This document shows positions 1 through 7,879 of a DNA stretch of 64,000 bases, in pieces (the first letter of the stretch is position 1; each line of letters begins with the position of its first letter). The DNA lies in NCBI RefSeq assembly GCF_003025595.1, contig NZ_PYMI01000001.1, positions 124,001 to 188,000 of the forward strand, in the 5' to 3' direction. The stretch comes from Photobacterium ganghwense (GTDB lineage: Bacteria > Pseudomonadota > Gammaproteobacteria > Enterobacterales > Vibrionaceae). The notes under the pieces are model-generated. The model searched no databases. It was not told where the DNA came from and saw only the letters and a program-made list of their open reading frames with translations. A program made the translations under genes and the position numbers.

Positions 1-1
1 C

Positions 2-412
2 TACCAGAAACCGGCCTCACGATTCGTGGCTGACTTCGTGGGCAACATGAATTTCATTCCGGCGTCTGTGGTCAGCGAGCAAGACATCCGTATTGGTGAA
101 ACCCTGCTGCCAAAACCGTGTGACAGCCTGAAACGCGGCGTGCAGTTCGAACTGGGAATGCGCCCGGAAGACCTTCACTTCCTGGAAATCGGAAAACAAA
201 CCGCTTCCAGTTTCCCGGTCAAGATTGAAGAGCTGGAGTTTCAGGGCACCTATGTACGGGCTGAATGCCGCGTGCAGGGGGAATATCAGGGCGGCACGAT
301 CAAAGTAGATGTCCCTATCCGTGAATTACGTGAACTGGCGCTGGAACGCGGCCATTACCACTTCGTCAATCTGTCGAACAAACACGCCCATATTTTTCAG
401 GCGCAAACATGA
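2..412 (+). CDS. ABC transporter ATP-binding protein, C-terminal fragment (putative 2-aminoethylphosphonate importer)
   Basis: This is the last 136 residues of an ABC ATPase cut by the left edge; frame 2 is open from the first base. The visible part begins just after the nucleotide-binding domain, with the phrase FVADFVGNMNFIP that is typical of PotA/PhnT-type ATPases, followed by a C-terminal TOBE-like beta domain (about residues 60-130) that contacts regulators or substrate in this family. The P-loop and signature motif lie outside the window. Its stop codon overlaps the start of the permease gene in an ATGA, so the two are translationally coupled. A PhnR-type regulator follows, which makes aminophosphonate uptake the likeliest role. 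From the fragment alone, an iron or polyamine importer ATPase cannot be excluded. Confidence 0.8.
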   Translation, partial: YQKPASRFVADFVGNMNFIPASVVSEQDIRIGETLLPKPCDSLKRGVQFELGMRPEDLHFLEIGKQTASSFPVKIEELEFQGTYVRAECRVQGEYQGGTIKVDVPIRELRELALERGHYHFVNLSNKHAHIFQAQT

Positions 413-2217
413 ATTCGGGCATGGACACAGGAAGAGAAACTGTAATGGATACTGGAATGAGCACGTTAAGTCCCCAAGAGACGGCCAAACGACAATCGCC
501 AATGAACACGCAAACGGCACCTATAACAACACGCCAGCGACTGGCACAATTTTCCGCCTCTCTCAGTAAAGATAACCTGATCCTCGGCACCGTTCTGCTG
601 CTGATTCTGGCCATACTGGGCACCTTTGTAATTGGTCCTCTGTTCGCCATGCTGCAAAAAAGCGTGCTCAATGCGGACGGAGAGTTCGTCGGACTTGCTA
701 ACTTTGTCACGTACTTTGCTTCACCGGCCCTGTGGCAGTCCTTGCAAAATACCCTGACCCTAGGGATCATCGTCACACTGTGCGTCGGGCTACTGTCATT
801 TGGTTATGCCTTTGCGCTGACCCGCAGCTGTATGCCACTGAAAGGCCTGTTCAGTATTCTGGGCTCTGCACCTATTCTGGCGCCATCTCTGCTGCCGGCG
901 ATCAGTCTGATCTATCTGTTCGGTAATCAGGGGATCGCCAAAGATCTGCTCATGGGCCATTCAGTATACGGTCCGATCGGGATCGCCATGGGCCTGATCT
1001 TCTGGACGTTTCCTCACGCCGTGATGATTCTGACTACCTCACTGCGCACCTCGGATGCTCGTCTGTACGAGGCAGCCAAAGCGCTCAATACCTCATCCCT
1101 GAAAACCTTTTTCATTGTTACTTTGCCAGCCGCGAAATATGGCCTGATCAGCACCCTGATCGTGGTGTTTACCCTCGTGGTGTGTGATTTCGGGGTACCG
1201 AAGGTAATCGGCGGCAGCTACAACGTACTGGCGACGGACATCTTCAAGCAAGTTGTCGGTCAGCAGAACTTCTCGATGGGTGCCGTCACCAGCGTATTGC
1301 TACTGTTGCCTGCTCTGCTCGCCTTTGTGGCCGACCGCTGGGTACAGAAAAAACAACAGGGGCTGTTTGATTCCCGTTCGGTGGCTTACGTGCCAACACC
1401 GAGCCCGGTACGAGACGGCCTGTGCTTCCTGTTCTGCGCCACTCTTTCGGTGATGATCCTGGCCGTGATCGGTATGGCGGTCTATGGCTCTCTGGTGACC
1501 TTCTGGCCCTGGAACCTGACGCTCAGCCTGAACAACTACAATTTTGAGCAGTTCAGTACTTATGGCTGGGAACCGTATTTCAACTCGCTGCACCTGTCTG
1601 GCATGGTCGCTTTGCTGGGAACGGTGGTGATTTTTATCGGGGCGTACTGCATTGAAAAAGGCCGCCTGTTCGCCCCGCTGCGCAGCCTGCTGCAAATGCT
1701 CGCCATCCTGCCTATGGCTGTACCGGGCATGGTTCTGGGTCTGGGCTACATCTTCTTCTTTAACGATCAGGCAAACCCGCTGACGATGTTGTACGGCACC
1801 ATGGCCATTCTGGTGATCAACACCGTGATTCACTACTACACGGTCGGACACATGACGGCACTGACGGCACTGAAACAGCTGCCAGCCGAGGTCGAAGCCA
1901 TTTCTGCATCCATCAAAATGCCGCAATACAAGGTGTTTTTCAAAGTCACGGTGCCGGTTTGTCTGCCAGCCATCCTCGACATTGCGGTTTACCTGTTCGT
2001 GAATGCCATGACAACCACCTCTGCCATTGTCTTCCTGTATGCGACCGACACCCTGCCTGCGTCTGTATCGGTACTGAATATGGACGATGCCGGTCAGACC
2101 GGTCCGGCCGCTGCGATGGCTGTTATGATTCTGCTGACGGCCGCAGGCGTGAAACTGCTGCAAGTGGGTAGCCACCAATTGATTGAGCGTTACACCCAGG
2201 CGTGGCGCAAACGCTAA
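409..2217 (+). CDS. Double-length ABC permease, putative 2-aminoethylphosphonate importer
   Basis: This 602-residue inner-membrane protein has about twelve hydrophobic segments arranged as two tandem permease units, roughly residues 60-310 and 345-595. Each half carries an EAA-like loop (first: YEAAKALNTSS; second: VEAISASIKMP) where the ATPase docks. Fused permeases of this kind are known for Fe3+ importers and for the putative aminoethylphosphonate family found in vibrios. The assigned start overlaps the ATPase stop (ATGA). A second in-frame ATG at 445 has a stronger Shine-Dalgarno (AGGAAGAG at 430-437) and would give 590 residues, so the first 12 residues are uncertain. Downstream lies a HutC-type regulator of the phosphonate class, which supports the aminophosphonate assignment over iron. 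The substrate itself is inferred from context. Confidence 0.82.
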   Translation: MNSGMDTGRETVMDTGMSTLSPQETAKRQSPMNTQTAPITTRQRLAQFSASLSKDNLILGTVLLLILAILGTFVIGPLFAMLQKSVLNADGEFVGLANFVTYFASPALWQSLQNTLTLGIIVTLCVGLLSFGYAFALTRSCMPLKGLFSILGSAPILAPSLLPAISLIYLFGNQGIAKDLLMGHSVYGPIGIAMGLIFWTFPHAVMILTTSLRTSDARLYEAAKALNTSSLKTFFIVTLPAAKYGLISTLIVVFTLVVCDFGVPKVIGGSYNVLATDIFKQVVGQQNFSMGAVTSVLLLLPALLAFVADRWVQKKQQGLFDSRSVAYVPTPSPVRDGLCFLFCATLSVMILAVIGMAVYGSLVTFWPWNLTLSLNNYNFEQFSTYGWEPYFNSLHLSGMVALLGTVVIFIGAYCIEKGRLFAPLRSLLQMLAILPMAVPGMVLGLGYIFFFNDQANPLTMLYGTMAILVINTVIHYYTVGHMTALTALKQLPAEVEAISASIKMPQYKVFFKVTVPVCLPAILDIAVYLFVNAMTTTSAIVFLYATDTLPASVSVLNMDDAGQTGPAAAMAVMILLTAAGVKLLQVGSHQLIERYTQAWRKR

Positions 2218-2375
2218 CCGCCTCAGTGATTTTGGCGCAGGCTGCCACAACTTGCCTGTTTGCCTGCCGGGCCGTAACTCCCTGACTAATAAATCCATTA
2301 TTAGAAAGCGTTGCGGCCCGATTCAACAAACCGTCATACTCATCGATTACCGTCCTAGTGCCGTTGGGTTTGTGC

Positions 2376-2405
2376 TTACAGCCGGTCAAGCAAGCCTGAT
2401 ATAAT
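2376..2405 (+). promoter_or_regulatory. Candidate promoter of phnR
   Basis: TTACAG at 2376-2381 and a perfect TATAAT at 2400-2405 are separated by 18 bases, with TG two bases before the -10 box. This lies 62 bases before the phnR start. The -35 element is weak, so the extended -10 would carry most of the recognition. It implies that phnR can be transcribed separately from the transporter genes. Confidence 0.45.
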
Positions 2406-2467
2406 GCCAATCCAATTAACCGCCCGCAGGTGCCGTTAATCGAATTTGCATTCTGATAAGGTGAATT

Positions 2468-3169
2468 GTGCAATATCTGAAAATCATGGAAGCCATCAAC
2501 GAGCAGATTGATGCCGGTCTGTTGGTTGCCGGAAATAAACTGCCTGCAGAGCGAAAGCTGGCAGAGTCTTTCAATACCACGCGTGTGACATTACGTGAAT
2601 CTCTCGCGCTGCTGGAAGCCGAAGGAAAGCTGTACCGGGAAGACCGACGCGGTTGGTTTGTCTCGCCGCAACCGCTGCGATACGACCCTACCTACACCAC
2701 CAATTTTCCGGAAATGGCACGCCAGCAAGGCCGGACGGCACGCAGTGAACTGATTCAGGCCCGGTTGATCCCGGCCAGCCGTCGTGCGGCATCGCTGCTC
2801 AAAGTTCCGCCCTTGTCGGAAGTTTACCGTATCGATCGGGTTCGTTTTCTCGAAAACCGCCCTGTGGTGGTAGTGACCAACTTTATCCTGCCGCGCTTTT
2901 TCCCTGGCTTGCTGGAAAGGTCGTTTACCCACTCGCTGACAACTATCTACCGGGAAGAGTACGGCGTGCTGTATTCCAAAACACGCTACCGGGTCAGAAC
3001 CACTTCGTTACTCGGTGACACGGCCCAGCATCTGCGTGCTACGGCAGGTAGCCCGGCGATGCTGGTCGAGCGACTGAACTACGACCAGCACGGCAATGTG
3101 ATTGACTGTGATCTGGAATACTGGCGACACGATGCGATCAGCATTGAGTCTACCGCTACGCTCGACTAA
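2468..3169 (+). CDS. phnR: GntR/HutC-family phosphonate-utilisation regulator PhnR
   Basis: This 233-residue DNA-binding repressor or activator has an N-terminal GntR winged helix (about residues 1-70, with the typical LPAERKLAESFNTTRVTLRESL recognition region) and a C-terminal UTRA ligand-binding domain (about 85-230). The arrangement and the phrase YREDRRGWFVSP match the PhnR group of HutC regulators that accompany 2-aminoethylphosphonate genes. Translation starts at GTG 2468; AAGGTG lies a few bases upstream. It follows the permease by 250 bases and has its own candidate promoter. HutC regulators recognise GTnTAnAC-type palindromes, and one such site occurs in this window only in front of the FAD oxidoreductase at 15544-16968. 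The effector (an aminophosphonate) is inferred. Confidence 0.85.
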   Translation: MQYLKIMEAINEQIDAGLLVAGNKLPAERKLAESFNTTRVTLRESLALLEAEGKLYREDRRGWFVSPQPLRYDPTYTTNFPEMARQQGRTARSELIQARLIPASRRAASLLKVPPLSEVYRIDRVRFLENRPVVVVTNFILPRFFPGLLERSFTHSLTTIYREEYGVLYSKTRYRVRTTSLLGDTAQHLRATAGSPAMLVERLNYDQHGNVIDCDLEYWRHDAISIESTATLD

Positions 3170-3238
3170 AACCTTGACTCACCATCGCGGTGGCCAAACG
3201 TGTTTGCCACACCACAGCTTTAACCCCTGATAAAACAA

Positions 3239-3266
3239 AAAGCCCGGACCAATTGGCCCGGGCTTT
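3239..3266. terminator. Bidirectional intrinsic terminator between phnR and the NhaC-family gene
   Basis: A 9-bp perfect stem (AAAGCCCGG, 3239-3247, with CCGGGCTTT, 3258-3266) encloses a 10-base loop. T-rich sequence follows on both strands, so it can end phnR transcription from the left and the puuA-transporter transcript from the right. Confidence 0.85.
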
Positions 3267-3289
3267 GTTTATACGGGTGTCTCATGGAT

Positions 3290-3352
3290 AACCGTGTGCT
3301 TATCCATCAACCGTGTTTTTTTAACAACCGTGGTTTTTATCCAACAACCGTG
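3290..3352. repeat. Four irregular copies of AACCGTG(T/G)TTTT
   Basis: AACCGTG starts at 3290, 3309, 3326 and 3346, at intervals of 19, 17 and 20 bases; copies two to four are followed by GTTTT-type runs and copies one, two and four are joined to (A)TCC-type spacers. The last copy runs up to the stop codon of the NhaC-family gene, so the array sits in that gene's 3' untranslated region. No function is known. Confidence 0.6.
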
Positions 3353-3355
3353 GTT

Positions 3356-4831
3356 TTAGGCAACAGCAATGAAGAACACGGCTGTCGAGATAATACCGAT
3401 CAGTGCATATGGCAGCTGAGTCAGCGCGTGTTGCATCGCCGTACAACCAGAGCCTTGTGCTGACAGAACTGTTGAGTCACTGAAGAAGCACGAGTGGCTG
3501 CCCGCGGCTGATGCTGACAGTAGCGCGCCCACAGTGATGTGAACCGGCACCCCAAGATGCTCACCCAGCGGGAACACGATTGGCATCGCTACCGCAAACA
3601 GTCCCCAGGACGATGCTGTCGCAAACACCAGCCCTGTCATCACCAGGAAGATAATCACCGGGAAGAAGCCAGGTGACATCCATGGTGACACCGCTTCAAT
3701 CACGTATTGCGTCAGACCCAGCTGATCGTTCACGTTTTTCAGCATGAAACCACCCACTACTGTTGCCAGTGGCACCATCATCACTTTGATACCGTCGTAG
3801 ATAGCATCAAACATGGTGTCCAGGCTCAGCAGTCGCTGAATACCGTAGAAGAAAATGGTGAACATGATTGCCGCAAATACGCCAGCCAGCAGGTCAATGT
3901 CAAAGTACCAGCTCGCACCAACCAGCACGACCATTGGCAGTACAAAGTTCATCACACCCAGGAACGCATTCGGATGAGGCTCAATGTTGTCACCGAAGTT
4001 GATCTCAGTCGCGCCTTCGGGCTTCACCTGTCCGCTCTTGGCACGTGCTTCCGCCACTTTCATCGCGCCCATGTCAGGCAGTTTGTCAGTTGCGACCAGC
4101 AGTACCACCACCAGCGTTACCCAGCCGTAAGCCATGTAAGGAATCGCCTGAATATACACACCCAGACCACCCCCGGTTTCGGCCACGTTGTTATCTTCCA
4201 GCAGGGAACTGAAGAACACCGCCCAGGTTGAGATAGGAATGATGATACAGATGGGTGCCGCCGTTGAATCGACCAGGTACGCCAGTTTCTCGCGAGAGAT
4301 CTTGTAGCTGTCGGTGATGCGTTTCATTGATGATGAGATGGCAATTGCATTCAAGTAATCATCAATGAATACCAGAATCCCCAACAGGAAAGTCAGCAAC
4401 ATTGACTGCTTGCGGCTCTTCACTTTGGTGACCAGCGCACTGCTCAGGCTAAGAATACTGCCGCCTTTTTCGAGGATGGCAATCAGACCACCCATCAGAC
4501 CACACACCAGAATAACCCAGGCGATCGTCTCATCCATCATCACGCTGAGAGAGACATCGACGACCCCGCCAACCAGGTTTGCCGGATCAATCATCAGCAA
4601 GCCCATGATCGCACCACTGAACAGGGCTTCAACTGTCCTGTGAGTGATCAACGCAAACGCAAGGACAAACAGGGTCGGTAACAGGCTTACCCAACCGTAA
4701 GCCTCACCCTGTATATGGTTGTTACCGATAATGACAAAGGTAGCAATGGCGCCAAAAACGGCGACCAGATAGAACCAATAGCTATTGCTGGGCTTGACGG
4801 GGGTATCAAGCACTGTGTTTTGGGTCGTCAT
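3356..4831 (-). CDS. NhaC-family (Na+/H+ antiporter-like) transporter, possible polyamine transporter
   Basis: This 491-residue inner-membrane protein has about eleven hydrophobic segments and features of the NhaC superfamily, such as the FIDDYLNA region (about residue 150) and the SWGLFAVAMPI segment near residue 410. The start at 4831 is preferred over an upstream in-frame codon because GGAAGG lies at ideal spacing before it. It lies 29 bases after puuA on the same strand, so the two are probably one operon. No PuuP-type importer is present in the cluster. From position it may import or exchange putrescine or agmatine rather than act in sodium homeostasis; the family includes amino-acid and organic-acid exchangers. 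Family membership is clear; substrate is inference. Confidence 0.85.
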   Translation of the reverse strand: MTTQNTVLDTPVKPSNSYWFYLVAVFGAIATFVIIGNNHIQGEAYGWVSLLPTLFVLAFALITHRTVEALFSGAIMGLLMIDPANLVGGVVDVSLSVMMDETIAWVILVCGLMGGLIAILEKGGSILSLSSALVTKVKSRKQSMLLTFLLGILVFIDDYLNAIAISSSMKRITDSYKISREKLAYLVDSTAAPICIIIPISTWAVFFSSLLEDNNVAETGGGLGVYIQAIPYMAYGWVTLVVVLLVATDKLPDMGAMKVAEARAKSGQVKPEGATEINFGDNIEPHPNAFLGVMNFVLPMVVLVGASWYFDIDLLAGVFAAIMFTIFFYGIQRLLSLDTMFDAIYDGIKVMMVPLATVVGGFMLKNVNDQLGLTQYVIEAVSPWMSPGFFPVIIFLVMTGLVFATASSWGLFAVAMPIVFPLGEHLGVPVHITVGALLSASAAGSHSCFFSDSTVLSAQGSGCTAMQHALTQLPYALIGIISTAVFFIAVA

Positions 4832-4860
4832 ACAGATTCCTTCCTTTATTTTGGTCTTTG

Positions 4861-6204
4861 CTAAGCTGTGTGCAGCATCCATTCAACTTCTAATGGCGTG
4901 ACCGCAGTTTCAAATTCAGTCAGTTCGCTTTGCTTACAGGCTGAATAAATGTGAATAAATTCCTCTGATAGATACTGTCCGAATTCGCCCTGTTCCAGTT
5001 CAGCCAATGCATCAGACATTCGGGTCGGAATCGAGGCCGCATTCTTGCTTAATGGCGGTGGGCACTGCTCCGGAGTAAAGTGCGGAGCCGCAAGAACACT
5101 TGACAACACCACTGACGCCAGAACATACGGGTTTACATCGGCGCCGGCAATACGGTGCTCAATACGACGGTTACTGCTGTCACTCATCGGAATGCGAAGC
5201 GCAACACCACGGTGGTTTTCGCCCCAGTCTGCTTTTGTCGGAGTATACGACCCGAGCGAGAAACGGCGGTAAGAGTTCACATTCGGGCACAACAGTGCAA
5301 TAGAACTTGGAATGGCGTGAATCATCGCCGCCAGCGTCTGGTAAAACAGCGGGCTGGCATCCCCATTCGAGTTCGAGAACAAGTTTTCGCCATGCTCATC
5401 CACCACACTCATATGAATGTGCTGACCATTACCGGCTTCATGCGCAAAAGGTTTCGCCATGAACGTCACATCAAAGTTGTGCTGATGCGCAACCTGACGG
5501 ATCAGACGCTTGGCAAAAATCAGCTGATCACACGCCTTGAGCACATCGTCGGTATGGTTGAAGTTGATCTCAAACTGACCCGGCGCCGATTCTGACAGCG
5601 CACCGGACGTATTCAGATCCTGCTTCTGCGCTGCAGTATTAAGGTCAGACAGGAACGCCGCGTAATCATCAAGGCTGTCGATGTCATACACTGCCGTGTC
5701 TTTTTCCTGACGATTCTTAGTTGGGTTATGTGCCGGTCGCACCAGCCCGTTTTCCGCCCGCTTCTTATCGACCAGATAGAACTCCAGCTCCAGCGCGATA
5801 ACCGGGTATTTTCCGTCTTTATGTAGCGTGTCCAGGATCTGCTCCAGCACGTTTCGAATAAACAGACGGCTTGGCTTCTCGCCGGAGCTGTCCATCATCG
5901 AAAGCAAAAGCTGCGCCACACTTGGATTGGCAGTCGGCGTCAGCGTGCCCGGAATCGGCATACAGATATGATCCGGTTCACCCAGCGCTTCTCCCAGCCC
6001 GGCTTCTTCAATCACGCTCCCTGCATTGCTCAGTGTGATTGTTGAAACCGGCAGTGGTACACCATTCACCACCTTCTTCAAGGCATTGACAGGAATACGC
6101 TTCCCGCGAGGGGTGGCATTAATGTCGGTAAAAACGAGATCCACAAATTCGGTTTCAGGCCATTTTTGTAAAAAATTTTTAATTTCAGATTCGAATGTAT
6201 CCAT
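4861..6204 (-). CDS. puuA: Gamma-glutamylputrescine synthetase PuuA
   Basis: This 447-residue member of the glutamine synthetase superfamily ligates glutamate to putrescine with ATP, the first step of the Puu pathway in the cytosol. Visible features are the N-terminal beta-grasp region (about 15-110, including FTDINATPRGKRIP), and the catalytic domain with LELEFYLV, the ammonia/ATP-site phrase HEAGNGQHIHMS and a C-terminal HRIAGADVNPYVL segment. ATG 6204 is chosen because GGAG lies 8 bases upstream; an upstream ATG at 6246 lacks such a site. Neighbours puuD, puuR, puuC and puuB are transcribed divergently from a shared 349-base region, as in E. coli. An NhaC-family transporter follows in the same unit. 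Confidence 0.92.
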   Translation of the reverse strand: MDTFESEIKNFLQKWPETEFVDLVFTDINATPRGKRIPVNALKKVVNGVPLPVSTITLSNAGSVIEEAGLGEALGEPDHICMPIPGTLTPTANPSVAQLLLSMMDSSGEKPSRLFIRNVLEQILDTLHKDGKYPVIALELEFYLVDKKRAENGLVRPAHNPTKNRQEKDTAVYDIDSLDDYAAFLSDLNTAAQKQDLNTSGALSESAPGQFEINFNHTDDVLKACDQLIFAKRLIRQVAHQHNFDVTFMAKPFAHEAGNGQHIHMSVVDEHGENLFSNSNGDASPLFYQTLAAMIHAIPSSIALLCPNVNSYRRFSLGSYTPTKADWGENHRGVALRIPMSDSSNRRIEHRIAGADVNPYVLASVVLSSVLAAPHFTPEQCPPPLSKNAASIPTRMSDALAELEQGEFGQYLSEEFIHIYSACKQSELTEFETAVTPLEVEWMLHTA

Positions 6205-6553
6205 ACAATTGTCTCCGGCTAATTTTTCATCGCCTGTCATATTCAACCGAACGCAAAAATTAATTATTTAGAACACACCATCGAATGTTACAACTAAGCA
6301 AAAAGAAAAATATTCCTTATTTTTTAATTGTTTATTCTCTGATTGCGCATTTCAATTGACTCAAGCGAGTAACAAATTATTAACACAACGATCGAGTTTT
6401 GCTCAATATTTTAAACACTATTTTGGTGATTAAATGGCATTTCAGCGATCACAATCACAAAATTTCATTCTTTTTGAGCATGAACGTTGCGTAAATCGAT
6501 TACGTTTTGTAACGTCAATGTTAAATATTTCGAACAAGAAGTGTTAGACAAAA
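6205..6553. promoter_or_regulatory. Divergent puuA / puuD control region
   Basis: This AT-rich 349-base stretch has no gene. A rightward promoter candidate is TTGACT (6356-6361) with TATTAA (6378-6383), spaced 16 bases. An imperfect palindrome around ATCGAT (near 6494-6508) lies close to puuD. PuuR of E. coli binds the corresponding region, so operators are expected here, but no copy of the E. coli PuuR box was recognised with confidence. Confidence 0.5.
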
Positions 6554-7318
6554 ATGAATAGATCACCAGTCATCGCCATCGTTAGCTGTCAGAAGAAATT
6601 GAATGGTTATTTAATTCAATCGGTTAATGAGTTTTATATTAATGCTGTCACTGACTTTGGCGGGATCCCGGTTCTGTTACCGGCGGCACTGAACAAAGAT
6701 GCGCTGGGCACACTGTGCGAACAATTTGACGGCTTCCTGTTTCCGGGCAGTCACTCCAACGTTGCGCCACACCGCTATCAGGCCACGCATGATGAGGATT
6801 ACACCGATGAAGGACGTGATGAACTCGCATTGCAGCTGATTCGCACCGCTATAGAGCAACGTATCCCTGCTTTGGGGATTTGCCGTGGCTTCCAGGAAAT
6901 GAATGTGGCGTTAGGCGGCAGCCTGCACCCACACGTGCGCCATGTGGGTTATAACGACCACCGCGAAAATCCGTCAGAGGACTTTGCGGTTAAATACGGT
7001 CCGGCCCACCCGATTCATGTTGAACACGGCGGCCTGTTTTCTGACTGGCTGGGCGAGCAAAACACATTTAGCGTCAATACCCTGCACAATCAGGGGATCA
7101 ATCAGCTGGCGCCTGGCTTACGCGTGGAAGGTTGCGCACCTGACGGCCTGATTGAAGCATTCAGTCTGCCTGAACACCCGTACTTTGTTGGTGTGCAATG
7201 GCACCCAGAATGGCAAGCAAAACACAATCAGTTCTCACAGTTTTTGTTCAGACACTTTATTATGGCTTCATCTCAACGTAATGGAGCCAAGAGAAGTGGA
7301 CAACGAAGCGATAGGTAA
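6554..7318 (+). CDS. puuD: Gamma-glutamyl-GABA hydrolase PuuD
   Basis: This 254-residue class I glutamine-amidotransferase-like hydrolase releases GABA from gamma-glutamyl-GABA, the last step of the Puu pathway. The nucleophile elbow LGICRGFQ (Cys near residue 116) and the GVQWHPEW histidine/glutamate pair (near 216) form the catalytic triad. The phrase FPGSHSNVAP is the oxyanion-side loop usual for PuuD. It is the first gene of the rightward operon, and its 3' end overlaps the preferred puuR start by 23 bases. Length and motifs agree with E. coli PuuD (254 residues). Confidence 0.92.
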   Translation: MNRSPVIAIVSCQKKLNGYLIQSVNEFYINAVTDFGGIPVLLPAALNKDALGTLCEQFDGFLFPGSHSNVAPHRYQATHDEDYTDEGRDELALQLIRTAIEQRIPALGICRGFQEMNVALGGSLHPHVRHVGYNDHRENPSEDFAVKYGPAHPIHVEHGGLFSDWLGEQNTFSVNTLHNQGINQLAPGLRVEGCAPDGLIEAFSLPEHPYFVGVQWHPEWQAKHNQFSQFLFRHFIMASSQRNGAKRSGQRSDR

Positions 7319-7853
7319 CAAAATAGCCAGTTTGCGTAAAGAGCACGGAATGTCTCAACGCGAACTGGCAGAGAAAGCACACATGACCAACAGTGCCATT
7401 TCATCGATTGAAAACGGCAAGGTCAGTCCATCTGTCAGTTCCCTGCAGAAAATCGTCAATGTGTTTTCTTTGTCGTTATCTGAGTTTTTCACGTTTGAAC
7501 AAAACGAGAAGAAAGAAGCAAAGGTTGTACTCACTGCCGAAGAACTTGTTGAAATGGGCAGTGAAAGCGTATCGATGAAGCTGGTATGTAACGGCACCAA
7601 AGAACGCAAAATGGGTTTTCTGATTGAAGAATACAGCCCACATTCCAGTACCGGCGCGGCAGTGATTCAGCACGAGGGTGAAGAAGCCGGCACCGTACTG
7701 GAAGGCGAAATAGAACTGGAATACGGCGATAAAACTTATGTGATCAAGCAGGGAGAGTCTTACCTGATTGACACAACCATCGCCCACAAATTTACCAATA
7801 AATCCGACAGGGTCTGTAAGATCATCAGTGCTCACACGCCTGCGACTTTCTAG
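7296..7853 (+). CDS. puuR: HTH-type putrescine repressor PuuR
   Basis: This regulator of the Puu operon has an N-terminal XRE-type helix-turn-helix (about residues 6-62, with MSQRELAEKAHMTNSAISSIENGKVSPS split across helices 2 and 3) and a C-terminal cupin domain (about 110-180, with GEEAGTVLEGEIELEYG) that senses putrescine. It ends with SAHTPATF, like E. coli PuuR. I chose GTG 7296: GGAG lies 9 bases upstream and the product is then 185 residues, the same as E. coli PuuR. ATG 7281 in the same frame (190 residues) has no good ribosome site. The overlap with puuD implies coupled translation. It probably represses both divergent units. Confidence 0.88.
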   Translation: MDNEAIGNKIASLRKEHGMSQRELAEKAHMTNSAISSIENGKVSPSVSSLQKIVNVFSLSLSEFFTFEQNEKKEAKVVLTAEELVEMGSESVSMKLVCNGTKERKMGFLIEEYSPHSSTGAAVIQHEGEEAGTVLEGEIELEYGDKTYVIKQGESYLIDTTIAHKFTNKSDRVCKIISAHTPATF

Positions 7854-7879
7854 CGCCCTGTCCTGTTCAAGGAGAGCGT

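Noticed and set aside
1300-2298. 332-residue minus-strand open frame
   Set aside because: It lies antisense to the permease gene, is rich in His, Arg and Gln as expected from a mirrored membrane-protein frame, and has no domain.
6421-6500. Possible CRP site upstream of puuD
   Set aside because: Only half-sites (ATCAC, GTGAT) are present and their spacing does not fit the 6-base centre.
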